Shown in pieces: positions 1 through 10,303 of a DNA stretch of 64,000 bases. The stretch is from positions 868,001-932,000 of the forward strand of contig JAWHQI010000503.1 in assembly GCA_033032865.1 (NCBI GenBank), read 5' to 3'. This DNA comes from Dactylorhiza incarnata. Its lineage: Eukaryota; Streptophyta; Magnoliopsida; Asparagales; Orchidaceae. Made by a program: the position numbers and the translations under genes. The stretch's first letter is position 1; each line of letters opens with the position of its first letter. The notes beneath the pieces are model-generated. The model saw nothing but the letters and a program-made list of their open reading frames with translations. It made no database searches and was not told the DNA's origin.

Positions 1-469
1 TAATATACCATCATTAAGATTATTAAGGAAGAGATTTTTTTTATCTCGTTATCAAAAGTTTATAGTTCTAGCCACGTTTATGATGTCCCTATAAATTCTC
101 TCTTTCAATCGAACTACCAAACTTATGTGAAGACCAAATCATGATTCAACTTATTCTTTTTCATTCTCATTAGTATGAAAGTTCAAGATTATAAACTTGT
201 GTAGGATTAATGAATTTTGAGAATTGACACACACTGCACTAGAAAGTTTAACTGAATGTTATTCTCGATCAATCTAATGAATTTTCTTTTGTAATTGTGA
301 AATCCCGAAGATTGATAAGTCTTTCAATTGTTAAAAGAAATTTCTTGTGATAACTGTTCTTATATCAGTGATAAGGGTCTATCGAAGTTGTATTATATAT
401 TTGATCACCCAATTAAACTATTGTTGATTATCTTCGCTAGGGACAAGCAAAGTCTTAAGTGTGGGGGTG
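1..469 (+). mobile_element. 3' internal end of a plus-strand Athila-like element
   Basis: AT-rich sequence with no coding frame. It ends in a G-rich polypurine tract (aagtgtgggggtg, 457-469) directly before an LTR that starts TGATAAC. A tctagggac/agcaaa-type motif just upstream (about 435-450) matches, in reverse complement, the sequence next to the 3' LTR of the Athila element at 44199. This is the usual layout at the 3' end of Athila-type elements, so the element should extend left of the window. Confidence 0.6.
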
Positions 470-1928
470 TGATAACTTCTTGAAAAGAAATTATTTTCAC
501 TTTTAAATATGATTTTATAACACATTTATTCATGGATCATGTATTTAAAAAGCTTAATACTTCGATATTTCCATTATTAATTTAAGTATGGATATATTCA
601 TTATGTTGCTATGTTTTCATTGTAGAAATGATGGAGGTATCATCACTAAGAAAAATGCTGAAAGAGCCATCCCGAAAAAATGAAGAAAAAAGCAGTTTTT
701 CTGTCCAAGTAAAATTGTTGCAACAACTTTTATTGGGTTAAAAAAGATGTTGCAACAAGTCTGGATCAGAAATTACAAATTTTAATTCCGCATTTTATGA
801 TCGCGGCGGTTACAAACATGGAGAGAGTGCGTATTTTTTAGTGGATTTTCAAATTATAAGTGGGGAAAACACTTAAGGTGGTTATTATTGGACAAGAGGA
901 GAGAGAGAAAGTGGGGGGAAGTTATCCCTCTCATGCCAAAAAAGGGAATTGAGGGCAGTTTTTCAAGGATTCCGGGCGGTTTTACTGTTCACGCAAGGAG
1001 GAGAAGACAGAATTTCGGCCAAGGGAAGAAGGTGGTGGATTTTCCTGCAGCGTTTTGGGGAAGAAACTCTTACATCTTTCTTTTTCTCCTTAACCATGCC
1101 TAGTAAAATCCTTACAATTGCGTGTTCTCCTTTTTCCGTTATGAACTAATTTTCTGAGTCTTGTATGTTGCGAGTACTTTGCTTTATTGTGATGTTTGAA
1201 CCTTAATTTTTATTATGAATGTTTGAGATTTTATCTTTATTGAATTTATGAAGTTGTTCTTGGAAATTTTGGGTTAAGTTTTCATCTTGAAAATTTGCTT
1301 GGCAAGATTCGAGAGAGGAGTCAGGCTAGATGAATGTTTTATTCTGCGTGGTGAGATTCGAGAGAGGAGTTGCGTAAGTATTTCACCAAAAATTCCGTCT
1401 TTATACTACGTTGCAAGATTCGAGAGAGGAGTAGCGTAAGTTTATCATAATTTCAATATATCGTAGAAGGGAGAAAGAGATTTCGTCTTCTCGGTAGCAA
1501 CATTGATTTAAGTGCTTTAAGTTATTCTTTGTTTTTACCTAAGTTAGAGATAACTAGGAAAATATTGAATAAACGGATTTCGGATATCGAGAGATAACGT
1601 AGTCCATTTTCAAATCGTTGCAAGATAGATGATTAATCATTCATAAAAGAGTCACCTTAAGAATATATCACAAAGAGCAATGGAAAGCAGTGTACAAGAC
1701 TATTCTTCTAAATTGTGTAAAAGTATTTGTAAGTATTCCTAGTTATAATTTGTTGTAATTTTATTAGTTTTCAACAAAAATCACCTTAATCACTTTACTT
1801 GAATTTAAAGATCGGGGTAAGCTAGTATTTGCAAGTGTTTAGATTAATTACGTCTCCGAGGGAACGAACTGTATTCACACTTTATTACTTGAACCGACAC
1901 GTGCACTTGCGTATATATACACTTATCA
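470..1928 (+). repeat. Athila-like LTR (3' LTR), 1459 bp
   Basis: The LTR starts TGATAACTTC and ends ACTTATCA, giving TG...CA termini. Its length, 1459 bp, equals that of the LTR at 44199-45657. In reverse complement that LTR begins with the same TGATAACTTC and shares the 'gattcgagagagga' motif, repeated here three times between about 1308 and 1440. Two copies of the palindrome TGTTGCAACA lie at 716-725 and 749-758. The polypurine tract is on its left, so it is the 3' LTR of a plus-strand element. Without the other end no target duplication can be tested. Short frames inside it (e.g. 888-1149) are not genes. Confidence 0.75.
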
Positions 1929-3060
1929 AGTAAAATTCGTTTGAGAAAATTCATTTGAGAAAATAAAATAAACTGCATAGGAGAAAAATTTTAAATGAAG
2001 CTTATCCGATCAAAATAAGTTTTAATTTATAATTAGTATTCCTAAGCTTGACTCGTCATCAATTGTAATTAAATGACTTGAATAAGACAATCATGAGTAT
2101 AAGATTAAGGGTAATCAATGAAGTAATAAATAAAACCATGTTTCACCCAACTAGAATAGTATCATCACCCCACACTTAGGATTTTTGCTAGTCCCGAGCA
2201 AGTAATTTTATAATTCAGAATTTCAGGACTTAACTTTGAATCAAAATTCAGGAAAAACAATAAAAGTAAGAATTGAAAACAAGTACTCCCCTGGAGTAAG
2301 ATTTATACGAAGTCATGTCCTTTCTTGTGTTCACTTCCGTCTTCCTCTTGACATGCCAATTATTATGAGATATCCTGCACTGTATATGGAATGTGAAAAG
2401 AAAAGATATCCCACAAGAATTCTGCACTTTATCAACAACAAATGTAAAATATAATATTGAGGGTAATCAAAGTGCATATTCAAATAGTTATTAGTCTAAA
2501 CAGAAACAATACAAATATCTAACATTTGCAATAAAGTCATCCCAGATAAAATGCTAAGAAAGTCATCCAAAGAAAACGAAAAGCATAGTAGAAATTAACA
2601 TGTCCAAAGAAAGCGAAAGAAAAGCATAGTAGAAATTAACATTACATCACCAAAGAAAATATAATCATAGTCAACTAGTCACTCAGAAGCATCAGATGCT
2701 TCTTCGTCTTCCTCTTCATCACTTGAACTCTCCTTATCCTCCTCTGCTTGGATAATGATTGTGGGATCCACACATGCACCATCATAATTTATCAAATAAG
2801 CTTCGTCATCGAAATGCACCGGATGACTACGAGATGGTTCATCATGTTTCTCTCTTCCCTTTTTCAATGATGACACCTCTTTCTGTAGCTGGTCAAATCG
2901 AGAAACAAAGTATAAATGTTGGTGTCGTAGGTAAGCCTTCATGTACTCAATATTTTCCATAACAAGATCTAAATCTGCTCCACTGACATCAGGAATGTTG
3001 TCGAACTTGGGTATAGCTGGCTTGTCCGTCCCCTTTGTGGATGAGAGAGATTCTTGTTCT
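1929..3060 (-). mobile_element. Athila-like 3' internal fragment, minus strand
   Basis: AT-rich sequence. At 2166-2185 it has a C-rich stretch followed by 'ttgctagtcccgagcaa', the reverse complement of an Athila polypurine tract. The same arrangement occurs at 46913-46940 inside the larger Athila element. To its right is the C-terminal part of an Athila third ORF. Orientation is opposite to the LTR at 470-1928, so two different insertions are juxtaposed. Between 1929 and 2678 I see no gene. Confidence 0.5.
2679..3060 (-). pseudogene. C-terminal remnant of Athila-type third ORF
   Basis: About 125 codons of open minus-strand frame. It has a hydrophilic helical segment (HQHLYFVSRFDQLQKEVSSL) followed by a very acidic tail rich in Asp, Glu and Ser and ending EASDASE. 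The third ORF of the Athila element (55854-57092) has the same layout: an HxH-type helical region, then an acidic tail ending near its stop. The open frame runs on to 3119, but residues beyond about 3060 belong to a fused gypsy gag, so the junction is chimeric. Neither the N-terminal domain nor a start codon is present. The relationship is inferred from layout. Confidence 0.45.
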
Positions 3061-3524
3061 TTGAAATTTCTCAATATGAACCATGTCCTCGAACCACTGC
3101 AGGTGTAGGACTGGGTCATCCTTGCCGGTATAGTAAGACATCTCCGGCCCTCTGAACCCCTCTGAAACCGGGACCGAGAGGATCATCTCACAAAAGGGGG
3201 TTCCCTCCCCTACTTGGTGAGTGGTCCTCTCTCGCAGACCGCTGCACTCGCCGGGCTACTGAATAGTTGTCGCCCGGGGAGATCTCGCCTACCCGCTTCC
3301 GCCGCCACCTCCTTCCCGGGCCGCTGGCCGAGAGCGTTCTCGCCTATCTGCTGGGGTGGGACCACCTGCAATGCGGGTGTCTCGCACTCGCCTCTCATGG
3401 CGAAAGCCAGCTTCAAGGTCTGTCGGACCTCTCAATTGAAGTCTTCGAACATTCCCACCGTCACCTCTCTCGCGGGTGGTTGCGAGTGGCCTGGGTCAGA
3501 TCTTTCTTCCTCACCTCCAGCCAT
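3060..3524 (-). pseudogene. Ty3/gypsy gag N-terminal fragment
   Basis: Read on the minus strand from an ATG at 3524, the frame gives MAGGEEERSDPGHSQ, then an in-frame TGA after about 30 codons. Further on, in shifted frames, comes the gypsy gag hallmark 'GKDDPVLHLQWFEDMVHIEKF' (3185-3065), which resembles the 'DGxxDPxxHL' start of the retrotransposon gag domain. The match stops abruptly near 3060, where Athila-type sequence starts. A primer-binding-like TTTTTGGTGCGG sits between this gag and the LTR at 3583. This is a dead 5' fragment of a gypsy element. Confidence 0.6.
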
Positions 3525-3570
3525 GGATCTCAGCTAGAGATTTTCGTGTGTGGGTTACGGTCCACGCTCA

Positions 3571-3582
3571 CCGCACCAAAAA
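3571..3582 (-). promoter_or_regulatory. Primer binding site next to gypsy LTR
   Basis: On the minus strand the sequence reads TTTTTGGTGCGG immediately after the LTR end (complement of tgttgaaacc at 3583). Position and TGG start fit a tRNA primer binding site. The tRNA is not identified. Confidence 0.45.
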
Positions 3583-3782
3583 TGTTGAAACCGACAACCG
3601 GTCTCTTGAGTTCGGACCCACTGGGGGTGTAGCCCGCACCTACATATCCCTCTCTTGCACTCTTGACTATGGATGAAGAACTATGAACAGACCCAAGGCT
3701 GTAGAGAGGAGGTCCCACCACACACCTGGAAGATCTTAGAGAGCTTTCCCCCCCAAACCAATGCTCAGCCGGGCACCTTGGA
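3583..3782 (-). repeat. Gypsy 5' LTR, left part (split by copia insertion)
   Basis: Starts TGTTGAAACC. It resembles the LTR at 38693 (TGTTGGAACC), sharing 'ggaggtcccaccacacacc', 'agcacct' and 'ggtgccctt..agggtctat'. The LTR is cut at 3782 by the copia element, and its continuation starts at 10304 after the duplicated target ttgga. Confidence 0.65.
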
Positions 3783-4957
3783 TGTGAAAATTTCTCTAAG
3801 GACCTTGTGAGAGCAAGCATGAATCGATTATGCAACTAAGAGATACTAGCCAAAGCAACCAGAAACAATCTTCAGGCAAATATGTGATCTTTATTGATAG
3901 CATAAAACTTCATTACAGGGCAAGACATGCTTGGCGAGACATGATTTCGCCAGCACAAACACCAAAAAAGGAAATACAAGGAAAAGCAGATAACTGAGAC
4001 CGCTCCAGACTGCGCGACCTCTCTGCGACTTCAACACACCGCCAGACCGCAGCGACTTGACGATCACAGAACCTCACCAACTCGCTGATCAAGCTGCCCA
4101 CTACTTCCGACCTCCTGATTCTCCCGAACTCCAGCACCACAACTCCAAGCCGCAGACCGCCCGAACACTTTTAGAGGAAGAGGTGAACGCTGCTGCCCGC
4201 ACTATCCGCAGAAGCTGCACAAAAGGAATTCAATCAGCATACCGCACGGTCAGAATAAAACAGACCGCAGGAACAAGCCGGACTCAGCTTACACTTGGTG
4301 TCACACTCGTTATGCTGCTACAGTGGCTCCTATTTATAGGCGCGGGACCTGATCCAGTCACCACCCTATGAGATAGGATCACCACCCTCCAGACCGCGCG
4401 ACCTGATCGGTCAACCCGCGCGATCAGCAACATGCTCCTGCTTCGATTTGGTGAACTCGCCAGCTTCAACATCGGCCATGAGAGACCGCCGCTCTCACAG
4501 CAGACCGCGACTCTACAAAGAGCTCGCCAGACCGCCCGAAGCTGTTCACCACCTGTGTTCGCCCGAGACTGCGAACACAGCCAGTCTGCCATCAGATCGC
4601 GAACTCCTGTCCGCATGCCGATCTCCTCCTGAGACCGCGAACAGCAACCAGCTCGCATACCAGCCTCCTCCTGAGACCGCGCACTGAGACCGCGCGACTA
4701 ACTTCCTTAGTCCGCGAATACTACCAGAGAACCTGGACTACCCTGTGCAGTCACACCAGACCGCCACAGCCTAGAGGAGGACAACCCGCCACGCGGTCAG
4801 AGGCAGACCGCGCGGCTTCCACCTTGCCGCCTTGGACCAGATACCAGCAGTCATTCCAGGAGACCGCGGCTAGGCTGATACCAGCCAGACCGCCCGATCT
4901 TCTCCCAGACCGCCCAGGTCTAAAAGCCCTCTTACTTCCACTTCAACATTTTCAACA
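3783..4957 (-). repeat. Copia 3' LTR
   Basis: 1175 bp, with tgtgaaaatt...tttcaaca ends on the plus strand. It contains roughly 18 scattered copies of AGACCGC or near variants. Its last bases on the plus strand overlap the gag-pol stop codon. Confidence 0.95.
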
Positions 4958-7900
4958 CTCCCCCTTGAAGTGGGAAGTTGAAACCAGTCCAAGTAACTCC
5001 CTTAGCCGTGTGAACGGCCCCTTCTCCAGCGCCTTTGTGAAGATGTCTGCGACATTGTCCGCACTCCGCACATGCCCGACCGAAAGAGATCCCTCCAGCA
5101 CCTTCTCCCGTATGAAGTGGTGCTCGATCTCGATATGCTTGGTCCTTGCGTGACAAACTGGATTGGTTACCAGTTTGAGAGCACTTTCGTTGTCACCCCG
5201 TAGCAGAGTCGGCTCCCGAACCTCCTTGTGGACGTCTCCCACCAACCTCCTAAGCCAGATGGCTTCCTGAGCTGCCAAGGCCGAAGCCTTGTATTCCGCT
5301 TCTGTGGTGGAGACCGATACGGAATCCTGCTTCTTGCTGCACCATGATATAGCCGTAGGGCCCGCCATGAAGACGAATCCAGATGTCGACTTCCGATCAT
5401 CCGAATCTCCCCCGTAATCAGCATCCATGTATCCATGCACCTCGAAGCCCGCATCCCTCCTGTACAGGAGACCCATGTCCGAGGTCGCCTTGACATACTT
5501 CAAAATGTTCTTGGCCGCTAGCAGATGAGGTACCCGTGGCTCCGCCATATACCGACTCACTCTGCCTACTGCATATGCAATATCCGGCCTTGTGATCGTC
5601 AGATAGATCAAGCTCCCAACCAGAGCTCGGAACACCAACGGATCTTGCATAATCCTCCCCTCATCCTTCTGAAGCTTCATAGCCTTCTCCAGAAGTGTGG
5701 AAGTGCACTTCCCTTCCTTCATGCCGAATCGATCCACGATCCGCTCCGCATACCCGGCCTGGGTCACCAGCACTCCACCTTCCTTCCTCTGCACCTCAAG
5801 TCCAAGGAAATGGTGAAGCTCCCCCAGATCCTTCATCTCGAACCTGATAGATAGCTCAGCCCGAAGCCTAGCTACCTCCACCTTTGAGTTCCCCGTCACG
5901 ATCATATCGTCGACGTACAGCAGCACGATGACCTGAAGCTCCCCGCTCTTCTTGACGAACAAGCTTGAGTCCGAGTCTGAAGCAACAAATCCACAGAATA
6001 AGAGATACTCTGCGATCTTCCCATACCACGCCCTCGACGCTTGCTTCAACCCATACAAGGCCTTCTTCAGCTTGCAGACATGCTCCGGAAAATCTTCAGA
6101 CACGAAACCTGGTGGCTGAGCCATGAAGATGTCCTTGTCAATCTCGCCGTACAAGAAGGCATTCTTGACGTCGAGCTGCCAGATCTCCCATCCACTGAAC
6201 GCCGCCAAGGTAATGATGAATCGAACTGAAGTCATTTTTGCCACCGGACTGAATGTCTCATCGTAGTCTTCACCGTATTGCTGTGAAAACCCCCGAGCTA
6301 CAAGACGAGCCTTGTACCGCTCGATACTGCCGTCAGCTTTCTTCTTCAGCTTGTAGACCCACTTGCATGTCACAGGAGTGGTGCCCTTGGGCTTGGGCAC
6401 AAGAGACCAGGTTTCATTCTTCTCGAGAGCTGCCATCTCTTCTTGCATCGCAACGTCCCACTCCTTCACACCTTTGGCCTTCTCAAAGCTCGACGACTCC
6501 CTCTCATCCAAGGGACCAGCGAAGAAACATGAGACGAAGCTCACTGCGTTTCCTCCTGTATAGCGATCAGGGGCAACGATCGATCGCTTCGACCTCCTCA
6601 GCTCCTTCCCCTGAACCGCATTGTCTTCAGCTGCTTCTTCCCTAGCTCCCCTTCCAGACGTGCTAGGAGCATTGCTCCCCCTGCTCCCTGAACCAGAAGC
6701 CCCCGTCTCGGAACTAGAAGGAGATGGACCACCTGGTGATACAGGTAGCTCCACCTGAAGATCTTCCACTGCTTGCTCCGGCTCCTCCACCCTCCTCTCT
6801 GGTAGCTCCACTCCAGAAGACCCCTTGTAAGATGTCACCTCATCAAATACAACGTCGCGAGATACAACAAATCTCCGCATCTCCGGGTCCATGCACTTCC
6901 ATCCTTTCTTCCGCTCATCGTATCCCACGAAGACTAGCTTCCTTGCTTTCGCATCTAGCTTCGTCTGAAGAGCATCTGGAACATGCACGTAGCAGGTGGA
7001 ACCAAACACCCTAAGGTGTGCCACGCTTGGCTTCTCCTTGAACATCATCTCATGCGGAGTTAACATGTTGATGGGACTAAGAGGCATCCGGTTGATGACA
7101 TAAGCATCACAAGACATTCCCTCCGCCCAGATGGACTTTGGGATACTCTTGGCATGCAGCCAACACTTGCAGGTCTCCGTCAGATGACGGATCTTCCGTT
7201 CTGCAACTCCGTTCTGTTGTGGAGTATGCGCACAAGTAAGCTCCCTCCGGATGCCCGCCTTCCTGCAGAAACTAGAGAACTCACTAGAGGTGAACTCCCC
7301 TCCGTTGTCAGTCCTCAGCTTCTTCACCTGCAGTCCCAGCCGACCTTCCACGAGCTCCTTGAACTCCACAAACTTGGCGAATGCCTCCGCCTTCTCCTTT
7401 AGAAAATAAACCCAGACATATCTGGTGTAATCGTCGATCAACACAAGCATATACCTGTTGCCTCCGAGGCTTGGGGTAGCAGTCGGTCCCATTAAGTCAC
7501 CGTGGATGCACTCCAACGGCACACTACACCTTGTCTGCGACTTGTCAAACGGTAGTCGATGAGACTTGCCGAACTGACATCCTGCGCAAACATGACCTTC
7601 TCCGTAGGAATATAGACTTGGCAGGCCCTTGACCAGACCTCTTACCGCCACAGCTTTTAGTTTGTCCATCCCTACATGCCCCAACCTCTCATGCCATATA
7701 ACGGCACCATCATTCGTCTTCATCTTGTCGACGTAGGAACTTGTCGATAAAACGAACAAGTCCTTTGCCCGTCTCCCGACATGAACGACCTCGGCCTTCA
7801 CGGCCTCAACATTACGTAGAAACTTCACTTCTGTTGGGCCGAACAGAACGTGATACCCAGCGTCTACAGCGTTAGTCACGGAGAAGAGGTTTTTCTTCAT

Positions 7901-9040
7901 TCCGGGCACGTGATAGACACTCTTCAAAGTAAGTGGCCCTCTATCACTGCCCAAAGAAACAACCCCCACCTTCTCTACTGGATGCACAATATTATCAACA
8001 GTAATGATTGCATTGTTACCTGTGTAGGGCTGTGCAGAAGAAAGCTTGGTCCCGTCTCCGGTGAGGTGATGACCACACCCCGAGTCCACGATCCAGTCCT
8101 CCAGATAGTTTATAGGAGCCGAAGCTCCAACAGAAGCCGAAAAGGCTCCTCCCCATCCTCCATCTACATGTCTGACCTCAGCTTCCTCCTTCTCCGCAGC
8201 ATGCCCTGCTTGAGTGACCACTCTGTAATCTTTCCTGATGTGGCCAAACTTGCCACACTTGTAGCACTTCGGACCTTCTCCCTTCTTCTTCCCGTCAGCC
8301 TTGGGAGCATATCCCCTTTCCTGCTGCCCAGAAGTTGAAGGCCCAAAGCCTCTGGTGGTCTTCTTCTTCTTATCCCACTTCTTCTTCTTCTTCCCCGAGA
8401 AGAGCACTTCGCCATCTCCCCCAGTCACTGACAACCCCGCCATCTGTCTTGCCAAGCTTTCTTGCGAAGCAAGCAAGTTCTCCAGCTCCAACAGAGACGG
8501 CTGATTTGCCCATCCCTGTACCGACGTTACAAAGGCAACATATTCCTTCTGCAAGCCGCGGATGATGTGCCTCTTCAGCTTCGCCTCAGAGATAGGCTCA
8601 TCAGGATCCAGTGCTGAGATTTCAGCACACAAGTTCTTCATTTTCAGAAAGAAGTTTGAGATAGATAGATCACCCTGAGCCGACCTTGCCAGCTCATTCT
8701 CCAAGAATTTTAGTCTTGCTACATTCTTCTTGTTAAACAGCCCATCCAGGGCTCTCCAGATCTCTGCAGCCGATCCACACCCCAAGATGTGATCAAAGAG
8801 ATCAGGTGAAATTGCACGCTTCAAGGTGAACTCGGCCTTGGCGTTGGTCTTCCTCCATGCCCTTACAGCCGGACCGTTATCACCAGCTTCCGTTGCCTTC
8901 ACCTCTTCTGTCTCATTTCCTCCAACAACTTCCCATAGGTCCTCACCCAGAAGATAGCTCTGCATACACGACTTCCACTTCTTGAAGTTAGTCGATGTAA
9001 GCATCACAATACCAAGACCTCTTGAATATCCACCTTCCAT
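4952..9040 (-). CDS. Copia gag-pol polyprotein (1362 aa)
   Basis: A single uninterrupted frame from ATG at 9040. Gag: residues 1-255, then a CCHC zinc knuckle at 259-272 in which the fourth ligand is Tyr (C259, C262, H267, Y272). Aspartic protease: DSG at 319-321. GAG-pre-integrase HHCC: H450, H455, C485, C488. Integrase: D515, D578 and E614, matching the D-D-35-E spacing. Reverse transcriptase: QLDVKNAF with D957, and YVDD at 1042-1045. RNase H: D1206, E1247, D1283 and the KHIEIEHHFIREK tail. The product would form particles, copy the RNA and insert the cDNA. The C-terminus FKGEC plus stop runs through the polypurine tract into the LTR. Length and order are normal for copia. The Cys-to-Tyr change (TGC to TAC is one transition) is the only obvious defect and could weaken RNA packaging. 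Confidence 0.95.
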   Translation of the reverse strand: MEGGYSRGLGIVMLTSTNFKKWKSCMQSYLLGEDLWEVVGGNETEEVKATEAGDNGPAVRAWRKTNAKAEFTLKRAISPDLFDHILGCGSAAEIWRALDGLFNKKNVARLKFLENELARSAQGDLSISNFFLKMKNLCAEISALDPDEPISEAKLKRHIIRGLQKEYVAFVTSVQGWANQPSLLELENLLASQESLARQMAGLSVTGGDGEVLFSGKKKKKWDKKKKTTRGFGPSTSGQQERGYAPKADGKKKGEGPKCYKCGKFGHIRKDYRVVTQAGHAAEKEEAEVRHVDGGWGGAFSASVGASAPINYLEDWIVDSGCGHHLTGDGTKLSSAQPYTGNNAIITVDNIVHPVEKVGVVSLGSDRGPLTLKSVYHVPGMKKNLFSVTNAVDAGYHVLFGPTEVKFLRNVEAVKAEVVHVGRRAKDLFVLSTSSYVDKMKTNDGAVIWHERLGHVGMDKLKAVAVRGLVKGLPSLYSYGEGHVCAGCQFGKSHRLPFDKSQTRCSVPLECIHGDLMGPTATPSLGGNRYMLVLIDDYTRYVWVYFLKEKAEAFAKFVEFKELVEGRLGLQVKKLRTDNGGEFTSSEFSSFCRKAGIRRELTCAHTPQQNGVAERKIRHLTETCKCWLHAKSIPKSIWAEGMSCDAYVINRMPLSPINMLTPHEMMFKEKPSVAHLRVFGSTCYVHVPDALQTKLDAKARKLVFVGYDERKKGWKCMDPEMRRFVVSRDVVFDEVTSYKGSSGVELPERRVEEPEQAVEDLQVELPVSPGGPSPSSSETGASGSGSRGSNAPSTSGRGAREEAAEDNAVQGKELRRSKRSIVAPDRYTGGNAVSFVSCFFAGPLDERESSSFEKAKGVKEWDVAMQEEMAALEKNETWSLVPKPKGTTPVTCKWVYKLKKKADGSIERYKARLVARGFSQQYGEDYDETFSPVAKMTSVRFIITLAAFSGWEIWQLDVKNAFLYGEIDKDIFMAQPPGFVSEDFPEHVCKLKKALYGLKQASRAWYGKIAEYLLFCGFVASDSDSSLFVKKSGELQVIVLLYVDDMIVTGNSKVEVARLRAELSIRFEMKDLGELHHFLGLEVQRKEGGVLVTQAGYAERIVDRFGMKEGKCTSTLLEKAMKLQKDEGRIMQDPLVFRALVGSLIYLTITRPDIAYAVGRVSRYMAEPRVPHLLAAKNILKYVKATSDMGLLYRRDAGFEVHGYMDADYGGDSDDRKSTSGFVFMAGPTAISWCSKKQDSVSVSTTEAEYKASALAAQEAIWLRRLVGDVHKEVREPTLLRGDNESALKLVTNPVCHARTKHIEIEHHFIREKVLEGSLSVGHVRSADNVADIFTKALEKGPFTRLRELLGLVSTSHFKGEC
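4958..4972 (-). promoter_or_regulatory. Copia polypurine tract
   Basis: The minus strand reads TTCAAGGGGGAG directly before the LTR (TGTTGA...). It is the plus-strand DNA priming site of the element and is also translated as FKGE at the end of gag-pol. Confidence 0.85.
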
Positions 9041-9117
9041 TGCTCTTCCACTGGTTCCTTCTTCACAAAGGCGATGGCTACTCTAAGTTGCAACCTGCTC
9101 TATCCACTCCAACCTTT

Positions 9118-9128
9118 CTCTGATACCA
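9118..9128 (-). promoter_or_regulatory. Copia primer binding site (initiator Met tRNA type)
   Basis: The minus strand reads TGGTATCAGAG immediately after the 5' LTR. It is the typical plant copia site complementary to the 3' end of initiator tRNA-Met. Confidence 0.9.
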
Positions 9129-10303
9129 TGTGAAAATTTCTCTAAGGACCTTGTGAGAGCAAGCAGGAATCGATTATGCAACTAAGAGATACTAGCCAAA
9201 GCAACCAGAAACAATCTTCAGGCAAATATGTGATCTTTATTGATAGCATAAAACTTCATTACAGGGCAAGACATGCTTGGCGAGACATGATTTCGCCAGC
9301 ACAAACACCAAAAAAGGAAATACAAGGAAAAGCAGATAACTGAGACCGCTCCAGACCGCGCGACCTCTCTGCGACTTCAACACACTGCCAGACCGCAGCG
9401 ACTTGACGATCACAGAACCCCACCAACTCGCTGATCAAGCCGCCCACTACTTTCGAGCTCCTGATTCTCCCGAACTCCAGCACCACAACTCCAAGCCGCA
9501 GACCGCCCGAACACTTTCAGAGGAAGAGGTGAACGCTGCTGCCCGCACTATCCGCAGAAGCTGTACAAAAGGAATTCAATCAGCAGACCGCACGGTCAGA
9601 ATAAAACAGACCGCAGGAACAAGCCGGACTCAGCTTACACTTGGTGTCACACTCGTTATGCTGCTACAGTGGCTCCTATTTATAGGCGCGGGACCTGATC
9701 CAGTCACCACCCTATGAGATAGGATCACCACCCTCCAGACCGCGCGACCTGACCGGTCAACCCGCGCGATCAGCAACATGCTCCTGCTTCGATTTGGTGA
9801 ACTCGCCAGCTTCAACATCGGCCATGAGAGACCGCCGCTCTCACAGCAGACCGCGGCTCTACAAAGAGCTCGCCAGACCGCCCGAAACTGTTCACCACCT
9901 GTGTTCGCCCGAGACCGCGAACACAGCCAGTCTGCCATCAGATCGTGAACTCCTGTCCACATGCCGATCTCCTCCTGAGACCGCGAATAGCAACCAGCTC
10001 GCATACCAGCCTCCTCCTGAGACCGCGCACTGAGACCGCACGACTAACTTCCTTAGTCCGCGAATACTACCAGAGAACCTGGACTACCCTGTGCGGTCAC
10101 ACCAGACCGCCACAGCCTAGAGGAGGACAACCCGCCATGCGGTCAGAGGCAGACCGCGCGGCTTCCACCTTGCCGCCTTGGACCAGATACCAGCAGTCAT
10201 TCCAGGAGACCGCAGCCAGGCTGATACCAGCCAGACCGCCCGATCTTCTCCCAGACCGCCCAGGTCTAAAAGCCCTCTTACTTCCACTTCAACATTTTCA
10301 ACA
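9129..10303 (-). repeat. Copia 5' LTR
   Basis: 1175 bp, matching 3783-4957. It ends in tttcaaca followed by the target duplicate ttgga. It contains the element promoter. Confidence 0.95.
9676..9685 (-). promoter_or_regulatory. Putative TATA box in copia 5' LTR
   Basis: On the minus strand CTATAAATAG lies in the GC-rich middle of the LTR, about 640 bases before the gag ATG. The 3' LTR has an identical copy (about 4329-4339). It is the best TATA match in the LTR. Confidence 0.55.

Larger units (their letters stand above)
3783..10303 (-). mobile_element. Nearly intact Ty1/copia retrotransposon, 6521 bp
   Basis: A complete element: 3' LTR 3783-4957, polypurine tract, one gag-pol frame, primer site and 5' LTR 9129-10303. 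Five-base target duplications TTGGA flank it (3778-3782 and 10304-10308). Both LTRs are 1175 bp, and by eye I count about 22 substitutions and no indels between them (about 2%), mostly transitions. It inserted into the LTR of a gypsy element. Domain order gag-protease-integrase-RT-RNase H defines copia. It is the youngest-looking autonomous-type element here, although its gag zinc knuckle has lost a cysteine. Confidence 0.95.
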
